The position numbers and the translations under genes are program-made. A stretch of DNA of 64,000 nucleotides from Bacteroidales bacterium (GTDB taxonomy: Bacteria; Bacteroidota; Bacteroidia; Bacteroidales; GCA-2748055): NCBI GenBank assembly GCA_029210585.1, contig JARGFP010000007.1:62001-126000 (forward strand). Direction: 5' to 3'. Positions 6,445-16,983 of the stretch are shown piece by piece; within the stretch, counting starts at the first letter, position 1; each line of letters starts with the position of its first letter. The notes beneath the pieces are model-generated. The model was not told where the DNA came from, did not search any database, and was given only the letters and a program-made list of their open reading frames with translations.

Positions 6445-8949
6445 TCAGGGATTCAGTCTGAATGGAACGCCTGCCGCCAGCGTCACTGTTTGTTCACCGT
6501 TCGGGTATACAATCCTTACCTTGCAGTCGTATGCGGGCACCAGTTGTGCCTGCTGCAGGGATCCGTTGTCCCACTGCATGTCCACTTCAATATTGTTTCT
6601 GGCCCTGAGACCAGTTACGCTCCCTTCGCTCCAGGCCCGGGGCAATGCAGGCAGCAACCTGATGACCCCTTTCTCATAGGATTGAAGCAGCATTTCGGTT
6701 ACACCGGCGGTATACCCGAAATTCCCGTCGATCTGGAACGGTGGATGCATGTCGAACATATTGGAGGCAATGGAGCGCTGCAGCAACAGCTGCACATGTT
6801 CGTAAGCCATTTCTCCATCCAGCAGGCGGGCACTGCAATTGATCAGCCAGGCCCTGCTCCATCCTGTTCCGGCACCCCCGTTATCCAGCCTGTGTTCGAG
6901 GGTTCTGCGCACCGCCGCAAATATCCCGGGATCCTTTTCGGGTGAAACAGCAGATCCCGGGTGAAACCCGTAGAGGTGTGACATGTGCCGGTGCCCCGGT
7001 TCAGGTTCCCTGTATTCCCTGTCCCATTCCAGGATTCTTCCGTCTGATCCCAGCACAAACCCGGGCCGCAGTTGCTCCCGCTGGTTACGGATCGTGTCCA
7101 GGATGTCCGTACTGGTTTCCAGGATTTCACTGGCTTCAATGAAATGGTCGAACACCTCCGCAATCACCTGCTGGTCCATGGCGCTACCCATGCAGGTTGC
7201 CACCTGGTTCCCTTCCTGGTCGAAAAAACGGTTCTCGGGAGAAGTGGAAGGTGCCGAAACAAGCGTCCCGTCTCTCGGATCCCTGATCAGCCAGTCGCTG
7301 TAAAATGTGGCTACCTCCCTGAGTGCGGGATAGACGCGTTCTGCCAGGAAAGCCGTATCCCCGCTGTATTCAAACCCGTACCAGTAGTGTTGCATCATCC
7401 ATCCTCCTGCCGGCATGGAACAGCCCCAGTATGCTGTAGCTGCCCGCAGCCAGGTGGGTGCCCACAGGTCGGTGGCATGGGGCATGAATGCGCCCCTGCA
7501 ACCGAAGTTTTTCCTTGCAGTGGTCTTACCGTTTTCCACCAGCCGGTCGATATAGTCATACAGGGGATCATTCAGTTCCGGCAGCCCGGCCATATCGGCG
7601 AGCCAGTAATTCATCTGCAGGTTGATGTTCAGGTGATAATCGGCGTTCCAGGGTGCACGGATATGTTCGTTCCACAAGCCCTGCAGGTTGGCCGGGTTGG
7701 TCCCGGGCCGTGAGGAAGCGATCAGCAGGTACCGGCCGTACTGGTACAACAGCTCCTCCAGCCCGTTATCGTGCATTCCGTTGCGCACACGTGCAAGCCG
7801 CTCGTTGACAGGTATTGTATCGAATCTGTCTCCCCCGAAATCCAGTTGCACACGGTCGTAGAGCTCCCTGTGGTCGGCAATGTGCTGCTGCCGGATCGTT
7901 TCATAGGTGCTTTCCCTGATAAACCCCATTTCCTGGAGATTCAGTTCCCCGAAGGCATCGGTATACCAGGAGGAATTGGAAACGATATAGAGTTCCACCG
8001 CACTGGCCCCGGATATTTCGAGTCTGTCTGTCCCGCTGGTGATCGCTCCGCCTGTATTTTCAGCATACAGCAACGTTTCGAACCTGATTCCGTTATCGAT
8101 GGGAGCAGGTTGTGAACGGAAGGTTCCGCCGTATTGTGTCACCTCGCCCTTCATGCGCAACATCCGGTCACCCAGCGGCTCCACCTCAACGGTCGGAATT
8201 CCGGTATCTGCAGGCCTGGAGAGCATCACGGTTCCGTTGATCCCATCCGGTGATTCGCTGGTAAGACGGATACAGATGGCATGATGGGGATGGGAAACAA
8301 AGACCTCTTCCCTGAACATATGGCCATTGGTCCGGTAGGATACTTCGGTCACCGCCCTGCCCAGGTCGAGTGTGCGCCTGTACCCTGTAATATTGCTGTG
8401 GTCCAGTTGCACGTGCAGGTCACCCAGGGTCTGGTGGGAACGGGTGATCCCGAGGTTGGAGAAATGGTTGACAAACATCCTGTCGGCGGACTGGTGGTCA
8501 CCGGTGATCAGCACCTCTCGCAATTTCTGCAGGTCTGCCGGACCCCCCGGTGGTTCTGACCAGTCTTCCTCCCCGGGCCAGAGGGAATCATCGTTGAGCT
8601 GGATACGTTCCCTGGCCGTATCCCCGAACACCATCACACCCAGGCGCCCGTTGCCCAGGGGAAGTGCCTCCATCCATTCCGAAGCAGGCTGATCGTACCA
8701 CAGCAGGTCGCCGGAGCCATCGGGCTGGCTGCTGTCCCGCTTGCATCCGGGGACCAAAATGGCAGTGCCGGAAATAAGAAAAAGTACCACGGGAATAATG
8801 AAGCGGCCGGCACGGAAGGCCCCTGGCACCGGGTCGGATCGCAATGCCAGGACAGCCGGCAAGGCGTTGATCGTGTTCCGGGACCGGAAGTGTTGAAAAA
8901 AGCTGGCTAATAGTGATGAAGCAAATCTTCGGGAATGGATTGCATTCAT
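6445..8949 (-). CDS. Glycoside hydrolase family 95 lipoprotein (alpha-L-fucosidase or alpha-L-galactosidase)
   Basis: GH95 enzyme that removes terminal fucose or galactose residues with inversion. Numbering from the ATG at 8949, the N-terminal domain opens with YDQPASEWMEALPLGNGRLG. The catalytic region contains NINLQMNYW (441-449), supplying the Asn residues that activate the base, PSTSPEN with the likely acid Glu572, and QIDGNFG (740-746) with Asp742. A lipoprotein signal RFIIPVVLFLISGTAILVPGC ends at Cys69, so the true start may be later: TTG at 8844 or GTG at 8829. An ATG at 9042 is also in frame but lies in AT-rich, noncoding-looking DNA. There are no SusCD partners nearby, so it is not part of a visible polysaccharide locus. 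Confidence 0.92.
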   Translation of the reverse strand: MNAIHSRRFASSLLASFFQHFRSRNTINALPAVLALRSDPVPGAFRAGRFIIPVVLFLISGTAILVPGCKRDSSQPDGSGDLLWYDQPASEWMEALPLGNGRLGVMVFGDTARERIQLNDDSLWPGEEDWSEPPGGPADLQKLREVLITGDHQSADRMFVNHFSNLGITRSHQTLGDLHVQLDHSNITGYRRTLDLGRAVTEVSYRTNGHMFREEVFVSHPHHAICIRLTSESPDGINGTVMLSRPADTGIPTVEVEPLGDRMLRMKGEVTQYGGTFRSQPAPIDNGIRFETLLYAENTGGAITSGTDRLEISGASAVELYIVSNSSWYTDAFGELNLQEMGFIRESTYETIRQQHIADHRELYDRVQLDFGGDRFDTIPVNERLARVRNGMHDNGLEELLYQYGRYLLIASSRPGTNPANLQGLWNEHIRAPWNADYHLNINLQMNYWLADMAGLPELNDPLYDYIDRLVENGKTTARKNFGCRGAFMPHATDLWAPTWLRAATAYWGCSMPAGGWMMQHYWYGFEYSGDTAFLAERVYPALREVATFYSDWLIRDPRDGTLVSAPSTSPENRFFDQEGNQVATCMGSAMDQQVIAEVFDHFIEASEILETSTDILDTIRNQREQLRPGFVLGSDGRILEWDREYREPEPGHRHMSHLYGFHPGSAVSPEKDPGIFAAVRRTLEHRLDNGGAGTGWSRAWLINCSARLLDGEMAYEHVQLLLQRSIASNMFDMHPPFQIDGNFGYTAGVTEMLLQSYEKGVIRLLPALPRAWSEGSVTGLRARNNIEVDMQWDNGSLQQAQLVPAYDCKVRIVYPNGEQTVTLAAGVPFRLNP

Positions 8950-9091
8950 GAACGAGGGAATTAAATTCAGAAATAAAAGTACAAAAAATAAGTAGCCCGG
9001 CAATTCCAATCTCCGTTTTTTTTTGCAGGTCAAGGAATCCACGAAACAACAGGGTCATCCCGCAGGTTCAGGCTTTGCGGCAAAGGCGCGA

Positions 9092-10864
9092 TCAGTCATC
9101 TGAAAAGTGCTTCAGCATCTCCCGGTAGGAGGAAAAGACCTTGGCACGTGAGAGGAACCCGATATATTTCCCGTTGTCGACCACGGCAATATTGTACCTG
9201 CCGCTCTTTGCAAATTTGGCAGCGACCGCTTCCATCTGCTCATCGATATTCACTGTGTATTCAGGCATGAACATCAGGTCGTGCACGTACGTTGAGTCGT
9301 ATACCTCCTGGTTGAACATGATGTGACGTATGTCGTCGAGTTTGACAATACCTACAAACACATTGTCCTTCGTAACGACCGGAAAAATATTCCGGCTGGA
9401 TTTGGTAATCACCTTCACCAGGTCGCGCAGGGTATCTTCAGGTTTGATCGTCTTGAAATTCTTTTCGATCAGCTCACTGACATTCATCAGCAAGAGGATG
9501 TTCCGGTCTTTGTGGTGGGTCATCAGTTCTCCTCTCCTGGCCAGCTGTATGGTATACACCGAATTGGAGACAAAATACCGGGTGGTGGCAAAGGATATGG
9601 TTGACACCAGCATGAGTGGCATAAAGAGTTCATACCCGCTGCTGATCTCTGCAATGAGAAAGATGGCGGTAAGTGGCGCATGGACCACTCCTGCGATCAT
9701 CCCGGCCATCCCAACCAGGGCCATATTGCTGAGGGAGATGTCCACCCCCAGCTGGTTCAGAACCAGTCCCACAAGCAGACCGAGGTTTGCCCCCATGAAC
9801 AGTGTCGGTGCAAAAATCCCGCCAATTCCTCCTGCAGCAAAAGTGAGCGTGGTGGCAACCACCTTGAAGCCGATGATCAGAATGAATACAAGCACAACGA
9901 GGACAAAGTTGTCCTGCCAGCTTTCATACAGTGTGCCGGTAAAGATCTGGGCAATATCGCCTTTCAGTCCCTGGTTAACGATTTCGTACCCTTCCCCGTA
10001 GAGCGGCGGAAGCAGCAGGATAATCGCCCCGAGCAATCCCCCGGCGATAAGCAGGCGTTTCCAGGCTCCCTCGATCTTTTCAAAAAAGTCGGAGATTGCG
10101 TTGTATACCTTCGTAAAATAGACAGATGCAAAACCTGTTATGGCACCCAGTATCAGGTAGTAGTGGATCTGGTCCATTTGAAATTTTTCAACCACATGGA
10201 AGGAATACAATACATTCTGCCCAAGAAACATGTAGGAAGTAAGTGCTGCAGTGGCAGAGGCGATCAGTAGTGGGATCATCGCCCACATGGTCAGATCCAG
10301 CATGATCACTTCTATGGCAAAAACAATGCCTGCAATGGGTGCCTTGAAGATGGCCGACATTGCTCCGGCCGAAGCGCACGAGAGCAACAACGTGACCTCC
10401 TTGTAGTTCAGGTTGAATACCCTCCCGAAATTCGATCCGATGGCAGCTCCTGTAGCGACGGTTGGCCCCTCCAGTCCCACCGAGCCCCCGAAACCAACGG
10501 TAAGTGCACTGGATATCACACTGGAGTACAGGTTGTGTGCCCGCATGATTGCATTGTTCCTGGAAATGGCGAACAACACACCCGGGATCCCGTGTCGTAC
10601 CGGTTTCCTGTTGATGTACTTGATAAAGAATACGGCCAGCGCAATTCCGACGATCGGAAGGATGAAGATCAGGTAAGTGCGGTAGTCCCCTTCAATGCCC
10701 CTGGCCAGTGCGCCCTGGATAAAATGAACCAGGTTTTTGATGACCACGGCAGCCAGTCCCACGAGCAGTCCCACGATCCCGGCCAGCAGGTACAAAAAAC
10801 GCTGGCCCGACAAATATTTCATCCGAAAGTGACTGATCCTGGCCTGTAGATTCAATTTACCCAT
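9092..10864 (-). CDS. ClC-family chloride channel/transporter with C-terminal CBS pair
   Basis: 590-residue integral membrane protein of the ClC family followed by two CBS domains (about 445-585). The selectivity motifs are recognisable: HGIPGV near 75, GFGGSVGLEGP near 125 with the gating Glu preserved, and GGIGGIFAPTLFMGA near 345. The retained gating Glu fits a Cl-/H+ exchanger rather than a passive channel, which is inference. I chose the ATG at 10864 (MGKLNLQAR), since the extra 15 residues from the ATG at 10909 are AT-rich and not typical. GH95 follows after about 140 bp on the same strand, with no functional link apparent. Confidence 0.93.
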   Translation of the reverse strand: MGKLNLQARISHFRMKYLSGQRFLYLLAGIVGLLVGLAAVVIKNLVHFIQGALARGIEGDYRTYLIFILPIVGIALAVFFIKYINRKPVRHGIPGVLFAISRNNAIMRAHNLYSSVISSALTVGFGGSVGLEGPTVATGAAIGSNFGRVFNLNYKEVTLLLSCASAGAMSAIFKAPIAGIVFAIEVIMLDLTMWAMIPLLIASATAALTSYMFLGQNVLYSFHVVEKFQMDQIHYYLILGAITGFASVYFTKVYNAISDFFEKIEGAWKRLLIAGGLLGAIILLLPPLYGEGYEIVNQGLKGDIAQIFTGTLYESWQDNFVLVVLVFILIIGFKVVATTLTFAAGGIGGIFAPTLFMGANLGLLVGLVLNQLGVDISLSNMALVGMAGMIAGVVHAPLTAIFLIAEISSGYELFMPLMLVSTISFATTRYFVSNSVYTIQLARRGELMTHHKDRNILLLMNVSELIEKNFKTIKPEDTLRDLVKVITKSSRNIFPVVTKDNVFVGIVKLDDIRHIMFNQEVYDSTYVHDLMFMPEYTVNIDEQMEAVAAKFAKSGRYNIAVVDNGKYIGFLSRAKVFSSYREMLKHFSDD

Positions 10865-11065
10865 CGGTGCATAAAAGTAATATATAACCGGTATGATTCT
10901 ACCGGACAAATGATAAAATTAAATAAAAATCGGCCAATGTCCCATTGCATTCTTGAACAACAATGAATAAAATAGTAACTTCACATCACACTTTTTACAC
11001 CCGTTGTTGAACCTTTGGCACGATTTTTCGTATTACTTCTTGAATCCGGGACCCTGATTTTCAAA

Positions 11066-12628
11066 ATGTTCATGATCAGAATAAGATTTTTCATACGCCT
11101 GCTGCTGTCTGTCCTGCTGATTTGTTCAGCAGCGGAGCATGTCATGGCACAGGCTGACCTGCCACAAAAACCTGAAATTCAGCGGATCACCATCGATTCA
11201 ACCAGTGGCATGACGCACATTGAATGGGACGCAAGTCCGTCACCCGGCATCATTGGATACGTCATCTACACCCTTGATATTACCACCTCCCAGGTAACCG
11301 GCTACTATCTCGATTCCCTGGCCGGGGATGTGCTTGCCTACAGTTACCTGGAAACAGCCCCCGGGACCCCTTACTACACTGTAACAGCGGTAAATGATAA
11401 GGGAAAAAGTCTCCTGGGCGGCGATTACCACAGGCCCGTGGAACTGGAGATCCGGTACGATTCCTGCAGTAGCTCCATGGAACTGGAATGGGAGGAATAC
11501 GTGGGCTGGGAGGAATACCTGAACGGGTACAGGATCTATATGAAAAGCTATGCGAAGGAAGCAGTCGACCCTGCAGACGGGTATGACAAGAAGCAGGGTG
11601 TTCAATCAGAATTTACCCTGCTTTCCACGAACAGGGCCGGTGAAACCACGTTCACCCATGAAATGGTAGATGAAAACCGCTATTATGAATACGTGGTGGA
11701 AGCCTTTAACAACCAGGATACGAGGTCCACTTCCAACAGGAAAACATACTTCACCTACATGCCGGCGCCCCCTGAATTCGTCAGCCTGGATTATGTTTCG
11801 GTGCTGGACGAAAGCACCGTTGAGCTGTCCTTATCTGCAGACATCACCGGGAAGATCAACGACTTTTTGGTATCACGGTCCGCTTCCCCGGAAGGCGTTT
11901 TCACCCCCGTCCGGACATTGCTGAATCTTTCTGAATCCAATGTACATCTCACGGATAATTTCGCGACCCGGGGCAAGCAATTTTATTACAGGGTTGAAGC
12001 CCTCAACAGTTGTTTCCACCCTGTGAAGACTTCCAACCCGGGCAACAATATCCTGGTGCATGGCAAAGCGGATGAATCGGTGGTTCGTCTTGACTGGAAT
12101 CCCTACACGGGTTTTCCCGGAGGAGTGGCATCGTATTCAGTATTCAGGAAAAACGGTTATGGTGAACAGGAGCTGATCGCCACGGTTTCGGCTGATCAAT
12201 TAAATTACACGGAGAATATAAGAATTTCGGGCGACTGGCACAGTGAGGGAGCGCTGAAATATGTGGTTGAAGCGCAGGAAAACGGCTCCAATCCGCTGGG
12301 CATTACCGGTGTGAGCAGATCCAACGAAGTGCAGGTTGATATCGAAACACGCATGTACCTTCCCAATGCCTTTACTCCCAACGATGATACCAGAAACGAC
12401 TTTTTTGCCCCTGTAATTGATTTCATTCCTGAAGAATTCAGGATGTTCATTTACGACAGGACCGGGGAGATCCTGTTCCGCAGCACCGACCCGCTTATTG
12501 GCTGGGACGGATCGATACATGGTTCTGGCAAAGCACGGGAGGGCGTATATGTCTATCACATCGAATATCTTTCCTTTAACGGTACCAGGCAGATTGCCAC
12601 CGGGAACGTAACACTTGTGTATCCCTAG
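11066..12628 (+). CDS. T9SS type B sorting domain (gliding-motility C-terminal) protein with fibronectin-like repeats
   Basis: 520-residue secreted protein. The signal peptide MFMIRIRFFIRLLLSVLLICSAAEHVMAQ ends near residue 29. Several fibronectin type III-like beta domains follow (for example IQRITIDSTSGMTHIEW near 38). The C-terminal 90 residues begin YLPNAFTPNDDTRNDFF and end with VYVYHIEYLS, the CHU_C/gliding-motility-associated domain that directs type IX secretion (type B). It is probably attached to or released at the cell surface, and its ligand is unknown. An in-frame ATG at 11015 would add 17 residues ahead of the signal peptide, so 11066 (or 11072) is preferred. Stands alone on the plus strand. 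Confidence 0.85.
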   Translation: MFMIRIRFFIRLLLSVLLICSAAEHVMAQADLPQKPEIQRITIDSTSGMTHIEWDASPSPGIIGYVIYTLDITTSQVTGYYLDSLAGDVLAYSYLETAPGTPYYTVTAVNDKGKSLLGGDYHRPVELEIRYDSCSSSMELEWEEYVGWEEYLNGYRIYMKSYAKEAVDPADGYDKKQGVQSEFTLLSTNRAGETTFTHEMVDENRYYEYVVEAFNNQDTRSTSNRKTYFTYMPAPPEFVSLDYVSVLDESTVELSLSADITGKINDFLVSRSASPEGVFTPVRTLLNLSESNVHLTDNFATRGKQFYYRVEALNSCFHPVKTSNPGNNILVHGKADESVVRLDWNPYTGFPGGVASYSVFRKNGYGEQELIATVSADQLNYTENIRISGDWHSEGALKYVVEAQENGSNPLGITGVSRSNEVQVDIETRMYLPNAFTPNDDTRNDFFAPVIDFIPEEFRMFIYDRTGEILFRSTDPLIGWDGSIHGSGKAREGVYVYHIEYLSFNGTRQIATGNVTLVYP

Positions 12629-12713
12629 CTATTTCTTCACTTATGTTGGCACAATTTGTGTAGAATTCACTAATTTTACGCGAGATGATATCAGGTAATT
12701 ACCGGGAGTTTGT

Positions 12714-14942
12714 ATGGAAGAAAAGATTTTGACAGAAGAGGAGAAGATACAGGAGGAGTTACAGGCGATTCTTAAGAACTGCATGCACTGCAAGGGCAAG
12801 CAGGACGAGCAATTGATTATGAAGGCATTCAGGATGGCCAACGAGGCCCACAAGGGAATGCGCCGTAAATCGGGGGAGCCATTTATTATGCACCCGCTGG
12901 CAGTTGCCCGTATCGTCACCGAAGAGATCGGAATGGGGGTCACCTCCATCCTCAGTGCGCTCCTGCACGATGTGGTGGAAGATACGGAGCTCACCATTGA
13001 GAATATTGAAAATGCTTTCGGGAAGAAAGTTGCCTCGATCGTTGACGGTCTTACGAAGATTTCTGGAGTGTTCGATAAGGAATCGAATTCCCTCCAGGCC
13101 GAGAATTTCCGGAAAATGCTCCTGACCCTATCCGATGATGTGCGGGTGATCATCATCAAGCTGGCCGACCGGCTGCACAATATGCGGACCCTGGATTCAC
13201 TTCCCAGAAAAAAGCAGGTGAAGATTGCCGGGGAGACCATTTATCTCTATGCACCGCTGGCGCACAGGCTTGGACTGTACAACATTAAAACCGAAATGGA
13301 GGATCTGAGCCTCATGTACAGGTACCCGGAGGTATACAACGAACTTAGTGAAAAGATCGCCCTGTCGGAGAAAAAACGGATCCAGCTGATCAATCATTTT
13401 TCCATACCGATCATCAGCCGGCTGGACCAGGGTGGGTTTACCTTTAATATTTCAGGGCGCTCCAAATCGATCTATTCCATCTATGAGAAGATGCAGCAGA
13501 AAAATGTCTCCTTTGAAGAGATTTTTGATCTTTTTGCCATCCGCATCGTTTTCGACCCAAAGCCCGGTATTCCCGAGAAAACACAATGCTGGGACATCTA
13601 TTCCAGCATCACCGATATCTATCCCCCGAAACCCGACCGCATCCGTGACTGGGTGTCCACGCCCAAAGCCAATGGCTATGAAGCGTTGCATACCACCGTG
13701 ATGGGTCCGAACGGAAAATGGATGGAGGTGCAGATCCGCTCGCGCCGGATGGATGAGATTGCAGAAAGAGGGTTTGCGGCTCACTGGAAATACAAGACCG
13801 TTGGTGCCCAGGATACCGAGCTTGACAAATGGATCAAGAACATCCGCGAGATGCTGGAAAAACCCAACTCCGATGCCATGGAGTTCCTGGATGAATTCAA
13901 GCTGAACCTCTTTGCCTCCGAGATCATGGTATTCACCCCCAAAGGCAACATTATCACACTGCCCACCGACGCTACAGCACTCGATTTCGCCTACGAGATC
14001 CACTCCGAGATCGGCAACAGTGCCATCGGGGCGAAGATCAACCACAAGCTGCTCCCGGTAAATACCAAACTCACCAGCGGCGACCAGGTGGAGATTCTCA
14101 CTACTGAAGGGAGAAAACCATCCCTGGAATGGAGCGATTATGTCACCACCGTAAAAGCCAAATCAGCCATCAAGGCCGCGTTGAAAGCAGAAAGCAAAAA
14201 CCGCCTCGAGGTAGGCAAACATATACTTGAGGAAAAGCTGAAAGCGCTCAATATCACCCCCAGTGGAAGGGTATTCAAGAAAATACTTCCCGCATACGAC
14301 TCCAGCAACAAGGACGAACTCTACTCCAAGATCGGATCGGGGATCGTATCACTTGAAAACATGAAGAATGTGCTGGCAAAAAACACCAAGAACAAGTGGG
14401 TCAGGGTATGGGACCTCTCACTTGGCCGTCCTGCAGTACCTCCCAAATCAGACCACAAGGATACCTACGACGAGGAAGGAAGGCTCCTGCTGAAGGAAAA
14501 TATCGATGACGGGGAACACAATTACGAGCTTGGCAACTGCTGCAATCCCATCCCGGGCGATGAGGTCATCGGCGAACGCCAGGATGATGGGCTGATCGTT
14601 ATCCACAGGACAGACTGCAGCGATGCCATCAAGATCATGTCGTCGCAGGGTGACAAGCTCGTTACGGTAAGCTGGACCCAGCACAAGGTATTCTCCTATC
14701 TTGCGCGCATCCACCTGAGTGGCTGGGACCGCTTCGGGGTGTACAACTCCATTACCAATACCATCGTCCAGGAATTCAACATCTCCATGCGTACCATCAA
14801 CCTGCATGGTCATGACGGCATCTTCGACGGCACCATTGACCTGTATGTGCACAATGCACGTGACCTGAACAACCTCATCATGAACCTGGTGAAACTCAAA
14901 GGAGTGGAATCGGTACACAGGGTGGAGATCAAAGATCAGTAA
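12714..14942 (+). CDS. rel: Bifunctional (p)ppGpp synthetase/hydrolase, Rel/SpoT family
   Basis: 742-residue long RSH enzyme controlling the stringent response. The hydrolase domain has the HD signature HDVVED (85-90) with His46 and His60 upstream. The synthetase domain has GRSKSIYSIYEKM and DLFAIRIVFDP, then TPKANGYEALHTTVMGP. A TGS domain starts near 400 (IMVFTPKGNIITLPTDATALDFAY), the conserved Cys region NCCNPIPGDEVIG lies near 605, and an ACT domain is at the C-terminus (HLSGWDRFGVYNSI...). Both catalytic centres look intact. It is followed after 73 bp by a Fur-family regulator and then purA, all on the plus strand. Confidence 0.97.
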   Translation: MEEKILTEEEKIQEELQAILKNCMHCKGKQDEQLIMKAFRMANEAHKGMRRKSGEPFIMHPLAVARIVTEEIGMGVTSILSALLHDVVEDTELTIENIENAFGKKVASIVDGLTKISGVFDKESNSLQAENFRKMLLTLSDDVRVIIIKLADRLHNMRTLDSLPRKKQVKIAGETIYLYAPLAHRLGLYNIKTEMEDLSLMYRYPEVYNELSEKIALSEKKRIQLINHFSIPIISRLDQGGFTFNISGRSKSIYSIYEKMQQKNVSFEEIFDLFAIRIVFDPKPGIPEKTQCWDIYSSITDIYPPKPDRIRDWVSTPKANGYEALHTTVMGPNGKWMEVQIRSRRMDEIAERGFAAHWKYKTVGAQDTELDKWIKNIREMLEKPNSDAMEFLDEFKLNLFASEIMVFTPKGNIITLPTDATALDFAYEIHSEIGNSAIGAKINHKLLPVNTKLTSGDQVEILTTEGRKPSLEWSDYVTTVKAKSAIKAALKAESKNRLEVGKHILEEKLKALNITPSGRVFKKILPAYDSSNKDELYSKIGSGIVSLENMKNVLAKNTKNKWVRVWDLSLGRPAVPPKSDHKDTYDEEGRLLLKENIDDGEHNYELGNCCNPIPGDEVIGERQDDGLIVIHRTDCSDAIKIMSSQGDKLVTVSWTQHKVFSYLARIHLSGWDRFGVYNSITNTIVQEFNISMRTINLHGHDGIFDGTIDLYVHNARDLNNLIMNLVKLKGVESVHRVEIKDQ

Positions 14943-15015
14943 GTTTCACTGCAGCAAGTTCAAAAAAATCAAAAAGATTAGTATATTCGTCCTGTAATTT
15001 TTACTTAGACTAATT

Positions 15016-15471
15016 ATGGGAACTGAAGATACCCGTGACACGGTAAAGCAGATATTTACTGAGTATCTGGAGCGGAAGGGCCACCGGAAGACCCCGGAAC
15101 GGTTTGCTATCCTGGATGAGATCTATTCCAGGGAGGGACATTTCGACATTGAATCCCTGTATATCTTCATGAAAAACAAGAACTACCGTGTGAGCAGGGC
15201 CACCCTTTACAATACCATCGAATTGCTGCTTGACTGCAACCTGGTGGTGAAACACCAGTTCGGGAAAAACATTGCCCAGTTCGAGAAAGCATATCACTGC
15301 ATGCAGCACGATCACCTGATCGACCTTGAGACAGGGAATGTGATTGAATTCTGCGATCCCCGCATCGAAGAAATCATCAAGACGGCATGTGAATTGAATA
15401 ATTTCCGACCCAGTCACCACTCCCTGTATATATACGGAACACGCATTGAACCAGGTAAAAGTGACAATTAG
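15016..15471 (+). CDS. fur: Fur-family transcriptional regulator
   Basis: 151-residue Fur-superfamily repressor. The winged helix spans about 18-85, with the recognition helix around [20 protein letters not shown]. The metal-binding region appears as [20 protein letters not shown]. The paired structural CxxC motifs of classic E. coli Fur are absent, so the sensed metal (iron, zinc or peroxide-type sensing) cannot be assigned. It sits between rel and purA on the plus strand, a common neighbourhood in Bacteroidota. A near-consensus -7 element TATATTCG occurs at 14982-14989. Confidence 0.88.
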   Translation: MGTEDTRDTVKQIFTEYLERKGHRKTPERFAILDEIYSREGHFDIESLYIFMKNKNYRVSRATLYNTIELLLDCNLVVKHQFGKNIAQFEKAYHCMQHDHLIDLETGNVIEFCDPRIEEIIKTACELNNFRPSHHSLYIYGTRIEPGKSDN

Positions 15472-15538
15472 TTCAATTCTTTTCAAAAAAAACTACGAAC
15501 CTGTTCAGAGATTTTTTTTACCTTTAGCATGAAAAATT

Positions 15539-15565
15539 TACGCCGGAAAAACCGGCGTATTTTAT
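15539..15565 (+). terminator. Hairpin between fur and purA
   Basis: TACGCCGG and CCGGCGTA pair perfectly (8 bp) around an AAAAA loop and are followed by TTTTAT. Consistent with an intrinsic terminator for the rel-fur side, though the T run is short and purA starts 34 bp later. Confidence 0.6.
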
Positions 15566-15598
15566 GCAAGTAAAGCTTAAAACGCATAATTCTTACAC

Positions 15599-16855
15599 AT
15601 GAAAATAGATGTACTTCTTGGCCTGCAGTGGGGCGACGAGGGAAAAGGGAAAGTAGTTGACGTTCTCACCCCGAGATATGATGTGATCACCCGTTTCCAG
15701 GGCGGTCCCAATGCCGGTCATACATTGGAATTCAACGGCCTCAAACATATCCTGCACAATATCCCGTCGGGCATTTTCAGGGAGGAAACGCTGAATATCA
15801 TCACTAATGGAGTGGTCCTTGATCCCATCGTTTTCCAGCGCGAAGTAGAGGCCCTTGAAAAGATGGGTGTAGACATTACGAAGAACCTGGTAATCAGCAA
15901 AAAGGCACATTTGATACTTCCCACGCACAGGATTCTGGATGCCGCCTCGGAAGCAGCCAAGGGAAAATCAAAGATCGGATCCACGCTCAAGGGAATCGGT
16001 CCCACCTACATGGACAAGACCGGCCGGAACGGACTCCGCGTGGGTGATATTGAACTGGATTTTGAAAAGAAATACAACGCCCTGAAAGAGAAACATCTTC
16101 ACCTGCTCAAAATATATGATTTCTCATTCACGCTTGAAGAGGAAGAAAAATTCTATGAGGGCATCAGGACGATGAAAAGGTTCCGGTTCGTGGAGAGTGA
16201 GTTTTTGATCCACGAACTGAGGGAGACCGGCCAGCGGATCCTGGCTGAAGGAGCGCAGGGAACGCTGCTGGACATTGATTTCGGCTCCTACCCTTTTGTT
16301 ACCTCCTCCAACACGATCTGTGCCGGGGCATGCACGGGTATGGGTGTGGCACCTTCCGCAATCGGCGAAGTATTCGGAATTTTCAAAGCCTACTGTACAA
16401 GAGTGGGAAGCGGTCCCTTCCCCACCGAATTGCTGGATGAACAAGGGGACCGGTTGCGGGATCTGGGCAGTGAATTCGGATCCACTACCGGGCGGCCAAG
16501 GCGTTGCGGGTGGCTCGACCTGGTTGCACTGAAATACAGCATTATGCTGAACGGAGTCACCCAGCTGATCATGACCAAAACCGATGTACTGGACAGCTTC
16601 GAAACGATTAAGATTGCCACCGCCTACAAGGTCAATGATGAAATCACCGACCAGTTCCCATACGCACTCGATGAAAAAATCGAACCGGTGTATACCGAAT
16701 TGCCCGGCTGGAAAACAGACCTCACCGGCATCAGGGAAAAGGTGCAATTTCCCGACGAACTGCAGGCATACATCCGGTTCCTCGAAAAAGAGCTGAAAAT
16801 ACCCGTGAAGTTCGTTTCTGTAGGTCCCGACAGGGAACAGATCATCGAGATATAG
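15599..16855 (+). CDS. purA: Adenylosuccinate synthetase
   Basis: 418-residue enzyme joining IMP and aspartate with GTP in AMP synthesis. The GTP-binding loop GLQWGDEGKGKVVDVL is at 8-23, GPNAGHTLEF follows near 37, and IGSTLKGIGPTYMDKTGR is near 127. The C-terminal GTPase element KTDVLD is near 322. Length and order match the family. Plus strand, between fur and an acyl-CoA ligase. Confidence 0.97.
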   Translation: MKIDVLLGLQWGDEGKGKVVDVLTPRYDVITRFQGGPNAGHTLEFNGLKHILHNIPSGIFREETLNIITNGVVLDPIVFQREVEALEKMGVDITKNLVISKKAHLILPTHRILDAASEAAKGKSKIGSTLKGIGPTYMDKTGRNGLRVGDIELDFEKKYNALKEKHLHLLKIYDFSFTLEEEEKFYEGIRTMKRFRFVESEFLIHELRETGQRILAEGAQGTLLDIDFGSYPFVTSSNTICAGACTGMGVAPSAIGEVFGIFKAYCTRVGSGPFPTELLDEQGDRLRDLGSEFGSTTGRPRRCGWLDLVALKYSIMLNGVTQLIMTKTDVLDSFETIKIATAYKVNDEITDQFPYALDEKIEPVYTELPGWKTDLTGIREKVQFPDELQAYIRFLEKELKIPVKFVSVGPDREQIIEI

Positions 16856-16983
16856 TATACATGTGCCGAGCCATGACTTATTATTGACGCACAAGATCAT
16901 GATTATCCACATTGTTACCGGGCATATATTATATCCCATCATGGCAGGGCTCCATCTGACCAATAAAACTACAATACAGACAG

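Noticed and set aside
11980-12290. Antisense frames inside the T9SS type B gene
   Set aside because: They mirror the coding frame and have no family match.
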